This document shows, piece by piece, positions 27,999 through 37,374 of a stretch of 37,374 nt of DNA. Each line of letters opens with the position of its first letter. The stretch's first letter is position 1. Source of the stretch: a bacterium (lineage in GTDB: Bacteria > Patescibacteriota > Saccharimonadia > Saccharimonadales > Saccharimonadaceae); the NCBI GenBank assembly GCA_021781475.1, contig JAJXWT010000008.1:1-37374 (forward strand). The letters run 5' to 3'. A program made the position numbers and the translations under genes. Under the pieces are notes generated by a model. The model was not told the origin of the DNA. It worked only from the letters and a program-made list of their open reading frames with translations, and searched no databases.

Positions 27999-29353
27999 AA
28001 ATACTAGCCTTCTCGCATACGGGACTTACAACGGGGGGCGCCGAGCAGTGCCTAATAGAATATGTTGACTTGCTTATGTCTCGTGGTCACGAATGCAAGG
28101 TGATTATTCCGCACGAGGGTGATATGCAGCGATTATTAACAAGCAAAAAGATTGAGAATCGAGTTATAGGCTATGGCTGGGCAATACGACCACATAAGAA
28201 AGTTGATGCGCATGAAATACGCGCCTCAACAGGTGCTTCGTTGGCGCAAATATTCCACGAGGTCGAGAAAACAAAACCAGATGTAATACTTGTCAACACG
28301 GCTGTTATTCCTTGGGGCTTATATGCGGGCCGGATCTTTGGTATTCCAACTGTCATGTTGGCGCATGAGATCATTAACGAGAGGGACCCATCACTACACG
28401 TTTTGCCGAGCTATAAAAGCTACATTAAGATATTAAACGAAAATGTCGATACTGTTGTCTATAACTCTGATTTTGTAAAGGGTGAGTACGAAAAAGACCT
28501 TAATATGCCGAAAACACCCAAAAAAATACTATACCCTCTACCCCCCTTGAGCGCACAGCTTATAAATAAGCTCTACAAGGATAATGTAATTGGTGATACG
28601 CTACAAATGGCAATATTTGGAGCGCTCGCCCCACGGAAAAATCAGATAGAGACGCTTGAGGCTATAAAGATACTCCGAGATCAGGGTATAAAAAATATCC
28701 ACGTTGATTTCTATGGTGATGCTGCTGCAAACCTGCCTTATGTAAACCAGATGAGATCATATATTAAAGAAAACTCACTGGGTAGCCTGGCAGATATTAA
28801 AGGTTTTACCACCTCGGTATATGAAGCGATGAATCAGTACAATGTGGTTATTAGTAACTCAAAATACGAACCGTTTGGCAGAACAATCATTGAGGGCCAG
28901 TTATTTGGTCGCATTGTCATTGCTAACAGCACTGGTGGAGGTGCAGAATTAATTAAGCACGGTGAAAGCGGATTTCTATATAAGCTTGGCGATGCAGGCT
29001 CACTGGCAAAGCAGATATCCTGGGTCATTAAGCATCCTGGTAATGCTGTCACCGTAGGCAAGACGGCAAAAGGTGATCAAAAAAGGAAATACCTCACGAA
29101 CGCACGCTATGACGCACTTATAGAGGCGGTTGAAAATTCTAGTCGAAATAGCAAGGGTATAGGCTGCGAAGAAGATTACTTTAATCCAATTAGTGCGCTT
29201 TACGAATACAATCATGTGCTTAACGAGCGGTATAAAAAAATAGCAAGGGTTATTAACAACCGCTATACGAGGGCTGGCCGGCATGCCACGAGGCGTGTCG
29301 TCCAAATCGCAAAAAGGCGAGTAAAAGAAATTCTTGCCTACAAGCTGAAGTAG
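27995..29353 (+). CDS. Glycosyltransferase family 4 (GT-B)
   Basis: FSHTGLTTGGAEQCLIEYVDLLMSRGHECKVI...VVISNSKYEPFGRTIIEGQLFGRIVIANSTGGGAELIKHGESGFLY; ATGA overlap with upstream gene. Confidence 0.9.
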   Translation: MKILAFSHTGLTTGGAEQCLIEYVDLLMSRGHECKVIIPHEGDMQRLLTSKKIENRVIGYGWAIRPHKKVDAHEIRASTGASLAQIFHEVEKTKPDVILVNTAVIPWGLYAGRIFGIPTVMLAHEIINERDPSLHVLPSYKSYIKILNENVDTVVYNSDFVKGEYEKDLNMPKTPKKILYPLPPLSAQLINKLYKDNVIGDTLQMAIFGALAPRKNQIETLEAIKILRDQGIKNIHVDFYGDAAANLPYVNQMRSYIKENSLGSLADIKGFTTSVYEAMNQYNVVISNSKYEPFGRTIIEGQLFGRIVIANSTGGGAELIKHGESGFLYKLGDAGSLAKQISWVIKHPGNAVTVGKTAKGDQKRKYLTNARYDALIEAVENSSRNSKGIGCEEDYFNPISALYEYNHVLNERYKKIARVINNRYTRAGRHATRRVVQIAKRRVKEILAYKLK

Positions 29354-29410
29354 TCGGCAGGCTAAATATAGGCGTAGTTAGGTGTACCTGGTGGTTATTC
29401 TGTCGTGGGG

Positions 29411-31633
29411 TTATGGCTGCGCATACCAGGCAATACCTTCATACTTCCAGCCAGAGGCTACCATTTGGTCACGCTCAGCGGTACTTACCGTATAGAAGTG
29501 GTCGGAGCTGCCATCATATAGTCTATAAACGGGCTCACTCGTTACGGTATCACTTGCGTACCAGGCAATACCCTCGTATTTCCAGCCGCTGGATACCATT
29601 TGGTCACGCTCAGCGGTACTTACCGTATAGAAGTGGTCGGAGCTGCCATCATATAGTCTATAAACGGGCGTATTCGTTGGCGCGGTGCTGACATTAAATG
29701 CCACTCCTTCGGTCGACCAGCCAGCGCTATTATTAAGTGATAACACCTCATTCATGTCGGCCGTGTAGAAGTGCGTTGAGTTGCCAAGTAATCTGTACAC
29801 CGGCAGTGTAGAGCCCTGGTTGTAGCCAAATGCGATGCCCTCATAATGGACGCCCGGAGTGTTAGTAAGGTGCAGCGCCTCGCTTAAACTTGTAGTGTAG
29901 AAGTGGTAGCCGTTGATATAAAATCTGTACGTCTGGGGTGTGGAACTGTCAATATACCAGGCCGTTCCTTCTGAGGTCCAGCCGTTGGCTAATAATTGGG
30001 ACTGCTCAGAGCTGGATGCTGTAAAAACGTGGTCGCCCGTTGGGCTTAGTAGGCGGAATATTGGTGTCGTTTGGGCTGTGGTTGAAGAGGTCGTGGTAGC
30101 CGTTGATGTGGCTGGCGCTTCAAGCATAATGCCCTCGTATGCCCAGCCGGCCTTGATTAGGCTGTCGCGCTCGTAAATATTTTGCGTATAAAAGTGCTTT
30201 CCACTGTTGCTAAGTCTATAAATATTGACATTACCGGCTTGTGGATCTGGCTCAGTGGCAAATGCGCTTGGTGCGTTGAATACGACGCCGTTATCTGTGT
30301 AGCCAGCAGCGATAAGCCTTGCCTTTTCGGCGGGGTCGGCAACAAATACGTCGCCAGCGGAGTTTGTTAATTTTGAAACTGGGTATGATGCGTTTGATGC
30401 CGCATTGGGTGGGTATACGTAGAATGCTATTCCTTCGTATACATTCTGGCTGTTTTGCAATAGAGTGTCACGCTCTGTGGCGCTTATTGTATAGTAGTGC
30501 TCGTTTGTCAGCTTAAGCCGGTAAACAGGCACGGTGCCGGGTTCCTGGCTGGTATACACGTAGAACGGTGTCCCTTCGTATGCGTACTGGCTATCATATA
30601 CGGCATTGTCTCGCTCGACATTATTCGATGTTAAGAAATTACTGTCACTCGCTCCCTGCAGCTGCCATACGCATGCCGTGCCCGTAACCTGCGCATCGCA
30701 CGTGGGTGGCGTATAGTTTGGGTCGCCAAACCACTTATACCAGTACGACCAGAAGTTCAGGTTACCATATGAACTACAGCTATCGCCTGTATTGGGCATG
30801 TTATTTAAGGCAGCTTGGTCTGGCTGGTAGGGCGTATAGTTGTATAGGCCGGCGGTTGCGTAGTCTTGTATAAATATGCTAGACGCACCGCAAACGCTTG
30901 CGCTCGGAGTGGGGTTGGTCGTGTCACTAGGATTGTAATAAATAGTGTTCGCCTGGAACGGTAAGTAACGATAGCTGCCAGGGTTGATTCTATATTGATT
31001 AAATTGCCATGCTGCGTTTGTGACTTGGTTATAAAAACCGGCATACGTTGGATTGCACGGTGCGCTGTCTGGGCAGCCATACCCCATGGCATTTGTGTAT
31101 TGGCTTGCAAGCGGCCACGAGTCGAAGATAAGGTTAATAGATTCTTTTTGTAGGGTGACAAGGATGGCTTTAGGGCTAATGTTGTAGGTGTCGGCGGCGT
31201 TCTTGATAATTTGCGCAGCGCTAATTGCACCTGACGGCGTAGAGCCAGAAAAGTTGTCGACGATTGAAGACGATTGTGGTACTTGCATGTAATCTTTTAG
31301 GCAAACGTATGGTGGTCCGGGCCAGCCCATCATGGCTGCGTACTGGGCGTGTGTCATGTTTGGGTAACCCAGGTCGGCTGCCGATTGGGTCCCTTGGGTG
31401 TCACAGGTAGGGACTTTGCTATTCAAAAAGTTTTGGATATCGGCAACAGACATCGAGTTATTATTATAAAAATAGGTATCCTCGATAATCTGCCCGGGGT
31501 TCCAGTCTGCGCCGGTAAAGGCCGCCGCCCGCATATGCGAAAGACCAATAAACATAACACCCATAAACACCACCAGTAAAAGTGGCAGCGAGCGGAGGAG
31601 ATTGCGCGTTCGGGATGCCGGAGCTATTTTCAT
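29411..31633 (-). CDS. Secreted surface protein: N-terminal lysozyme/hemagglutinin-like domain followed by about 8-9 DUF5648-like repeats
   Basis: N-terminal hydrophobic signal/anchor; repeat unit PVYRLYDGSSDHFYTVSTAERDQMVSSGWKYEGIAWYA recurs in diverged form through the C-terminal half. Confidence 0.8.
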   Translation of the reverse strand: MKIAPASRTRNLLRSLPLLLVVFMGVMFIGLSHMRAAAFTGADWNPGQIIEDTYFYNNNSMSVADIQNFLNSKVPTCDTQGTQSAADLGYPNMTHAQYAAMMGWPGPPYVCLKDYMQVPQSSSIVDNFSGSTPSGAISAAQIIKNAADTYNISPKAILVTLQKESINLIFDSWPLASQYTNAMGYGCPDSAPCNPTYAGFYNQVTNAAWQFNQYRINPGSYRYLPFQANTIYYNPSDTTNPTPSASVCGASSIFIQDYATAGLYNYTPYQPDQAALNNMPNTGDSCSSYGNLNFWSYWYKWFGDPNYTPPTCDAQVTGTACVWQLQGASDSNFLTSNNVERDNAVYDSQYAYEGTPFYVYTSQEPGTVPVYRLKLTNEHYYTISATERDTLLQNSQNVYEGIAFYVYPPNAASNASYPVSKLTNSAGDVFVADPAEKARLIAAGYTDNGVVFNAPSAFATEPDPQAGNVNIYRLSNSGKHFYTQNIYERDSLIKAGWAYEGIMLEAPATSTATTTSSTTAQTTPIFRLLSPTGDHVFTASSSEQSQLLANGWTSEGTAWYIDSSTPQTYRFYINGYHFYTTSLSEALHLTNTPGVHYEGIAFGYNQGSTLPVYRLLGNSTHFYTADMNEVLSLNNSAGWSTEGVAFNVSTAPTNTPVYRLYDGSSDHFYTVSTAERDQMVSSGWKYEGIAWYASDTVTSEPVYRLYDGSSDHFYTVSTAERDQMVASGWKYEGIAWYAQP
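29459..29534 (-). repeat. 76-bp perfect direct repeat, copy A, within DUF5648-like repeats
   Basis: TACCATTTGGTCACGCTCAGCGG...GTCTATAAACGGGC identical to 29594-29669 (offset 135 bp = 45 aa). Confidence 0.92.
29594..29669 (-). repeat. 76-bp perfect direct repeat, copy B
   Basis: Identical to 29459-29534. Confidence 0.92.
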
Positions 31634-32202
31634 TGGACCGTTACCGTGCCTGTTGTGGTTGTCTGGGTGTTATTGGCAAAATAGTCTGCTTCCACTTGCC
31701 AGTCGCCGACCATACTAAACTCCAAGCTTGGAATAGATGCGCTACAAGCGCTAGTGGTCGTGTTGACTGTATGCGTAACGGGCCTTGCGCCTGTTTTAGT
31801 AAAAGTAAACGTACAGACACCAGATGACGCTGGATTGGTGATTGCAACAGCAATATTTACATTGCCGCTAGTTTCGTTGAGACTTGTAATACTAATACTA
31901 CTAGTTTGTGAAACCGGTACTTGGTTAGTAGTTTGGTCGCTGCTAACGCCTGGTGTTTTTTGCACAGTGCTACCCTTGGCCGAAGGGGGCGTTGTCTGGC
32001 TATTTGTGCCCGTAGTGTTCGACTGGCTATTTGCGTTAGTGCTCGAGCTCGATTTTTGGGTTGATGTATTGGTTGTGGGCGTGTGTCGTGTTTTGGCATA
32101 CAGTAGGGCCGCACCTGCAAGTAGCACCACAGTTATAGCAGTAGCAATAATAATCTTTTTGATTCGAGCGTTTTTAGGGGGTGACTTTTTTATTGACCGC
32201 AT
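31630..32202 (-). CDS. Secreted/membrane-anchored protein with Ser/Thr/Asn-rich linker and Ig-like C-terminal domain
   Basis: TM IIIATAITVVLLAGAALLYA, linker TNTSTQKSSSSTNANSQSNTTGTNSQTT, beta-rich C-terminus; 4-bp overlap with the downstream repeat-protein gene. Confidence 0.7.
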   Translation of the reverse strand: MRSIKKSPPKNARIKKIIIATAITVVLLAGAALLYAKTRHTPTTNTSTQKSSSSTNANSQSNTTGTNSQTTPPSAKGSTVQKTPGVSSDQTTNQVPVSQTSSISITSLNETSGNVNIAVAITNPASSGVCTFTFTKTGARPVTHTVNTTTSACSASIPSLEFSMVGDWQVEADYFANNTQTTTTGTVTVQ

Positions 32203-32317
32203 GTTTTTATCTCGTTTTGTAGTGCTATTAGTATATCATGCTTATGCCATATCATCAACAATAAATTGGGGTATTAAAAACCACAGCTGGGATAGAATTC
32301 ACCGCTGATGGTAGTTG

Positions 32318-33169
32318 CTAGCGGAGCTGTTTCAAGTAGTTACCATACCCTGATTTTTTGAGTGGTTCGGCGAGCGCGACAAGCTGAGAGCCATTAATAA
32401 AACCCCGTTCGTAGGCGACTTGTTCGGGGCTACCAATAATCTTGCCGGTACGCTTTTGAATCACGCGCACAAAATCGGTGGCGTCGGTGAGGCTATCAAT
32501 GGTGCCGGTGTCGAGCCAAACTTCGTTAAATAGCGAGACTTTTAGTTCGCCCAGTTGGCGGTAGGCGTCGAGCACGCTGGTGATTTCGATTTCGCCACGC
32601 TCGCTCGGCTGCACATTTTGGGCAATTTGCTTAACGCGGTTGTCAAAAAAGTACAGGCCACTGTTGGCGTAGTTTGATTTTGGCCGGGCGGGCTTTTCTT
32701 CGATTGAAATAACGTTCATATTGCTGTCGAACTCGTACACGCCGTAGCGTTCGGGGTCGTCAACCTCCACAGCAAAACCAACGCCACCGGTAAAGTCGGC
32801 GAGGCCTTGCAGCTGCTGGGCTAAATCGATGCCGTAAAAGATGTTGTCACCCAAAATCATTGCCACTTTGTCGTCGCCAATAAAGTCGGCGCCAACAATA
32901 AAGGCGTCGGCCAGGCCGCGTGGAGTTTCTTGGATGGCGTAACTGAGCTGAATGCCCCACTGCGAACCGTCGTCCAGCAAGTTTTGGAAAGCCGCTTGGT
33001 CGGTTGGGGTGGTAATCACTAAAATGTCACGAATGCCCGCCTGCATAAGGGTGGTGAGTGGGTAGTACACCATTGGCTTGTCATAAATTGGCATAAGCTG
33101 CTTGCAGACTGCCTTGGTAATAGGGTATAGGCGCGTGCCCGAACCACCAGCTAAAATAATTCCCTTCAC
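32318..33169 (-). CDS. rmlA: Glucose-1-phosphate thymidylyltransferase
   Basis: MKGIILAGGSGTRLYPITKAVCKQLMPIYDKPMVYYPLTTLMQAGIRDILVI. Confidence 0.97.
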   Translation of the reverse strand: MKGIILAGGSGTRLYPITKAVCKQLMPIYDKPMVYYPLTTLMQAGIRDILVITTPTDQAAFQNLLDDGSQWGIQLSYAIQETPRGLADAFIVGADFIGDDKVAMILGDNIFYGIDLAQQLQGLADFTGGVGFAVEVDDPERYGVYEFDSNMNVISIEEKPARPKSNYANSGLYFFDNRVKQIAQNVQPSERGEIEITSVLDAYRQLGELKVSLFNEVWLDTGTIDSLTDATDFVRVIQKRTGKIIGSPEQVAYERGFINGSQLVALAEPLKKSGYGNYLKQLR

Positions 33170-34585
33170 TTAGTTCTCCTTTAAATATTCATCTAGTTTT
33201 TCGCGCCAATCTGGTGGCATAAAACCGGTTGCTTTAATTTTGCTGAGGTCGAGGGTGCTTTGCGGCGGGCGTGGGGCGATGCCGTCTTTACCGCGGTAGT
33301 ATTCTTCGGTCGTAACAGGCGTGACGTCGCTGGCGGGTTTACCGCTGTGCTCATAGACAATCTTAGCGATGTCGGCCCAGCTGGCTCGCTCGCCGTCATT
33401 TGTCAGGTTGTAGGTGCCAAATGGCGCCTTGCTATCAACTAAGTGTTTAATGCCGCGGGCTAAGGTGTCGGCAAAGGTTGGGCGGCCGATTTGGTCACCG
33501 ACCACGGTCGGCTTAATGTCACGCTCGGCGAGGCCACGCATAATGCTGGCAAAGTTTTTACCATCGCCCATTACCCAGCTAGTGCGAACAATGTAATGTT
33601 GCGGCGCCGTGCTAGCAGCGATGTCACCGGCAGCTTTTGATTGGCCGTAGACGTTTAGTGGGCTGAACGGCTCACCTTCGGTGTGTAGATCCTTGGTGCC
33701 ATCAAACACGTAGTCGGAGGATACATGTACAAGCCTAAGGTGATATTCAGTCGCAATGCGCGCGAGGTTGCGGATAGCCTTAGCGTTCGCTTCCCACGCG
33801 GTCACGCGCCCCTCGGGGGTTTCGGCGCCATCCACGTTGGTATAGGCGGCAGCGTTGATAATGGCGCCGTAATCGCGCCAACGGCGTGCGGTAAGTATCG
33901 ATTCATTTACGATGTCAAGCTCTTCGCGGCCCACAAGCTCGGCGTCTGGGTAAAGCTCGGCGAGTGCTCGCCCTAGTTGCCCGTTTGCGCCTGTAATTAA
34001 TACCTTTTTTGGCTTAATGACAACCGCTTGGTCAAACATTGGGTGGTTACGGTCTTTTTCAGAAACCTCGGCCTGATCAATCGGGATAGGCCAGTCGATG
34101 TTATTGGTCGGATCGGCAAGGTTCACGAAGCTATACACGCCTTCGGGCGGGTTTGCGGACCAGTGGTCGTTCACCAGGTACATGTAAATGGTATCATCTT
34201 CGAGCGCTTGAAAGCCGTTGGCAACGCCGCGGGGCACAAAAATCGCGTGCGACGGGTCCATTTCGAGCGTGAAGGTTTGGCCAAAACTGGCGCTGTCTTG
34301 CCGCATGTCGCGCCAGGCACCTAAAATACGCCCAGCACCAAGGGATACATACTTGTCCCAAGGTTCCGCATGGAGTCCGCGAGTGACGCCTTTTTTTGCA
34401 TTGAACGAGATATTATTTTGCACGGGGCCAAAATCGGGCAAGCCCAGAGCGGTCATTTTTTCGTGTTGCCAGTTTTCCTTAAACCAGCCGCGGCTGTCAC
34501 CCATAACCGGTAAGTCATACCACACCAGGCCTTCAATCGGTGTTTCGTGGGCCTGAAGCTCTTTACTAAACAAAATCTCAGACAT
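33170..34585 (-). CDS. rmlCD: Fused dTDP-4-dehydrorhamnose 3,5-epimerase / dTDP-4-dehydrorhamnose reductase
   Basis: N-terminal RmlC-like GVTRGLHAEPWDKYVSLGAGRILGAWRDMR...; C-terminal RmlD KKVLITGANGQLGRALAELYPDAE...VHVSSDYVFDGTKDLH...NVYGQSKAAGD. Confidence 0.93.
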   Translation of the reverse strand: MSEILFSKELQAHETPIEGLVWYDLPVMGDSRGWFKENWQHEKMTALGLPDFGPVQNNISFNAKKGVTRGLHAEPWDKYVSLGAGRILGAWRDMRQDSASFGQTFTLEMDPSHAIFVPRGVANGFQALEDDTIYMYLVNDHWSANPPEGVYSFVNLADPTNNIDWPIPIDQAEVSEKDRNHPMFDQAVVIKPKKVLITGANGQLGRALAELYPDAELVGREELDIVNESILTARRWRDYGAIINAAAYTNVDGAETPEGRVTAWEANAKAIRNLARIATEYHLRLVHVSSDYVFDGTKDLHTEGEPFSPLNVYGQSKAAGDIAASTAPQHYIVRTSWVMGDGKNFASIMRGLAERDIKPTVVGDQIGRPTFADTLARGIKHLVDSKAPFGTYNLTNDGERASWADIAKIVYEHSGKPASDVTPVTTEEYYRGKDGIAPRPPQSTLDLSKIKATGFMPPDWREKLDEYLKEN

Positions 34586-34587
34586 GG

Positions 34588-35655
<1,068 letters not shown>

Positions 35656-35660
35656 CTACT

Positions 35661-36101
35661 GTGAGGCGAGTAATTGTAAGCGGCTATTTTAACCCCCTAC
35701 ATGGTGGGCACCTAGATATGATTGAGGCGGCGGCAAAAATGGGCGACTACCTGCTTGTTATTGTGAATAATGATACGCAGGCGGTATTAAAAAAAGGCAA
35801 GATTATCCTCGATGAAGATAATCGACTGCGTTTGATTTCGGCGTTACGCGATGTAGATGAGGCGCTGCTGTCTGTTGACACAAGTGACACTTCCCAGGTG
35901 AATACATTAATGAAAGTGCGCCAGATATACCCCCATGATGAACTAATTTTTGCGAACGGTGGCGATAGAAGCTCTACGGCTGATATCCCAGAGACAGCCG
36001 TATGTGAGCAGTGTGGCATCCAGATGGTTTTTGGTGTGGGTGGCGTAAGCAAGTCAGATTCCTCAACCCGCATAAACCAAGCCACAGGGGCGCAGACATA
36101 G
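35661..36101 (+). CDS. Cytidylyltransferase-like (TagD/RfaE-type) nucleotidyltransferase
   Basis: VSGYFNPLHGGHLDMIEAAAKMGDYLLVIVNNDTQAVLKKGKII (HxGH); GTG start with AAGGAGG at 35647-35653. Confidence 0.85.
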   Translation: MRRVIVSGYFNPLHGGHLDMIEAAAKMGDYLLVIVNNDTQAVLKKGKIILDEDNRLRLISALRDVDEALLSVDTSDTSQVNTLMKVRQIYPHDELIFANGGDRSSTADIPETAVCEQCGIQMVFGVGGVSKSDSSTRINQATGAQT

Positions 36102-36160
36102 CTTGTGTAATGGGTGGGTATCTTTTACACTATAAACATAAGGTATAAGGTTACAATATA

Positions 36161-37374
36161 ATGAAAATCGCAGTCAACGACGACGAAGTAGAAGAAGTGG
36201 CAGCAGAAATCGCCGCTGATGAGCAAGAAGGAAAAACAGAAGTTATAGAAGACGCGCGCGACGAGCGGGTGGACGCGCGGGCGCCATTTAAAGCGCGCCT
36301 TGCAAGGTTTATTAAAAGCGGCGTTGGTAAAACGATTATTGGCTTTTTGCTGCTGGTTGCAATTGTGTTGGCGGTGCCAATGACCCGCTATGCCTTTTTG
36401 GGATTAATGATCGCAAAGCCGGCCACAATTACTGTTGTAGATAGCATAACGGGCAAGCCAGTGAGCGATGCGACCATTCATTTTGGCCAGAATGATGGCA
36501 CAACTGACAGCAAGGGCGTGGCGACTATAAACGGCACGTCGGTTGGCGACCACGTGCTAAAGGTTGAAAAGAAATACTATGCTACCGCGAACACCGATTA
36601 TTTGGTGCCGATTTTTGGCTCTGCCCATACGACCGTAAAGCTGACTGCTACGGGCCGGGTGGCGAGCGTGACTGTGACAAACGGAATTTCGGGCCAACCA
36701 CTTTCGGGCGCGACGGTGCAAATTGGTGATACTTCGGCGACGAGTGGCGATAACGGTGTGGCATCTATTGCGCTTGCAACAGCCACCGCTGACCAAACCG
36801 GGCAAGTAACCCTTGCGGGCTATAACACGGCAAGTGTGACAGTAAACACCAAAGACATGGCGCCACAGGTAGCGGTAAAACTTGTGCCAAGTGGTAACGT
36901 GTACTTTATTTCGAACCGTACCGGTGCGTACGATGTGATGAGCTCGGCGCTTGATGGTACAAACCAAAAGGTGGTGTTGGCGGGTACGGGCAGCGAAGTG
37001 GGCAATGAGCTGCAGCTGTTGCCCACAGCCGACAATAGTTACCTTGCCTATGTTGCCAGGCGTAACGGCGATACAGCGCCGGCGATTTATATTATTACGA
37101 CATCGAACGGGGCGGTAAATGAAATCCCCAACTCTGTTGGTGCGGGCGCTATTGGGTGGATTAACGACACCTTTTACTACAGCACCTTTAACTACAACAG
37201 TGGGGTAATTACCGACAAACGCCAACAGCTATTGGCATATAACGCGGCGAATGGCCAAGTGACAACCGTTGATGCGTCCCACCTTGTGGGCAATCCTGGC
37301 CAGTATAACTATACGTATGCCGAACACGGCCTGGGTCATTTTGTGCTGGTGGGCAACCGTATTTATGACGCCAA
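36161..37374 (+). CDS. Membrane-anchored surface protein (3'-truncated by window): TM + carboxypeptidase-regulatory-like domains + beta-propeller-like region
   Basis: Not in ORF track because no stop in window. From ATG 36161: MKIAVNDDEVEEVAAEIAADEQEGKTEVIEDARDERVDARAPFKARLARFIKSGVGKTIIGFLLLVAIVLAVPMTRYAFLGLMIAKPATITVVDSITGKPVSDATIHFG...; open to 37374. Confidence 0.85.
   Translation, partial: MKIAVNDDEVEEVAAEIAADEQEGKTEVIEDARDERVDARAPFKARLARFIKSGVGKTIIGFLLLVAIVLAVPMTRYAFLGLMIAKPATITVVDSITGKPVSDATIHFGQNDGTTDSKGVATINGTSVGDHVLKVEKKYYATANTDYLVPIFGSAHTTVKLTATGRVASVTVTNGISGQPLSGATVQIGDTSATSGDNGVASIALATATADQTGQVTLAGYNTASVTVNTKDMAPQVAVKLVPSGNVYFISNRTGAYDVMSSALDGTNQKVVLAGTGSEVGNELQLLPTADNSYLAYVARRNGDTAPAIYIITTSNGAVNEIPNSVGAGAIGWINDTFYYSTFNYNSGVITDKRQQLLAYNAANGQVTTVDASHLVGNPGQYNYTYAEHGLGHFVLVGNRIYDA

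Noticed and set aside
29354-29410. Possible bidirectional terminator between convergent genes
   Set aside because: Only a very short palindrome (AGGTGTACCT) and no strong stem plus T-tract.
31754-32308. 184-aa plus-strand hydrophobic ORF opposite the 31630-32202 gene
   Set aside because: Val/Leu-rich antisense artefact of the Thr/Ser/Asn-rich minus-strand coding sequence; the minus-strand frame has a proper TM and translational coupling.
36557-37225. 222-aa minus-strand ORF
   Set aside because: Antisense to the coherent + strand CDS starting at 36161; composition lacks recognisable domains.

Overview
The window looks like a chromosomal origin region from a Candidatus Saccharibacteria (TM7)/CPR-type bacterium. 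Lineage is inferred from gene content; no 16S gene is present, and TGA is used as a stop. It has five blocks. (1) 1-10783, + strand: an envelope-spanning, type IV secretion-like operon with a PrgI-family protein, a TraC/VirB4 N-domain protein, a VirB4 ATPase, a large membrane protein with a C-terminal CHAP domain, a lysozyme-like + M15 peptidase protein and a membrane-anchored beta-propeller. (2) 10787-15799: the replication origin neighbourhood dnaN-dnaA / rpmH-rnpA-yidC-jag, with DnaA boxes on both sides of dnaA and a B. subtilis-like unwinding module (DnaA box, DnaA-trios, AT-rich tract) between dnaA and dnaN. (3) 15839-17772: lemA plus a Tim44/DUF3137-like membrane protein. (4) 17769-29353: glycosyltransferases, GtrA, and a Wzm/Wzt ABC exporter followed by three large glycosyltransferases, including a GT2-RgpF-GT2 fusion. 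(5) 29411-36101: a secreted repeat protein (DUF5648-like), a small secreted protein, rmlA, an rmlC-rmlD fusion, rmlB and a cytidylyltransferase-like gene, followed by a truncated surface protein CDS that the ORF track missed. Strongest unusual signals: the compact origin-unwinding element, a recurrent -10-to-start spacing that implies leaderless mRNAs, the clustering of three cell-wall-hydrolase domains with T4SS parts, an in-frame 54-bp direct repeat, and the multidomain glycan enzymes. No tRNA, rRNA, CRISPR array or transposase was recognised.
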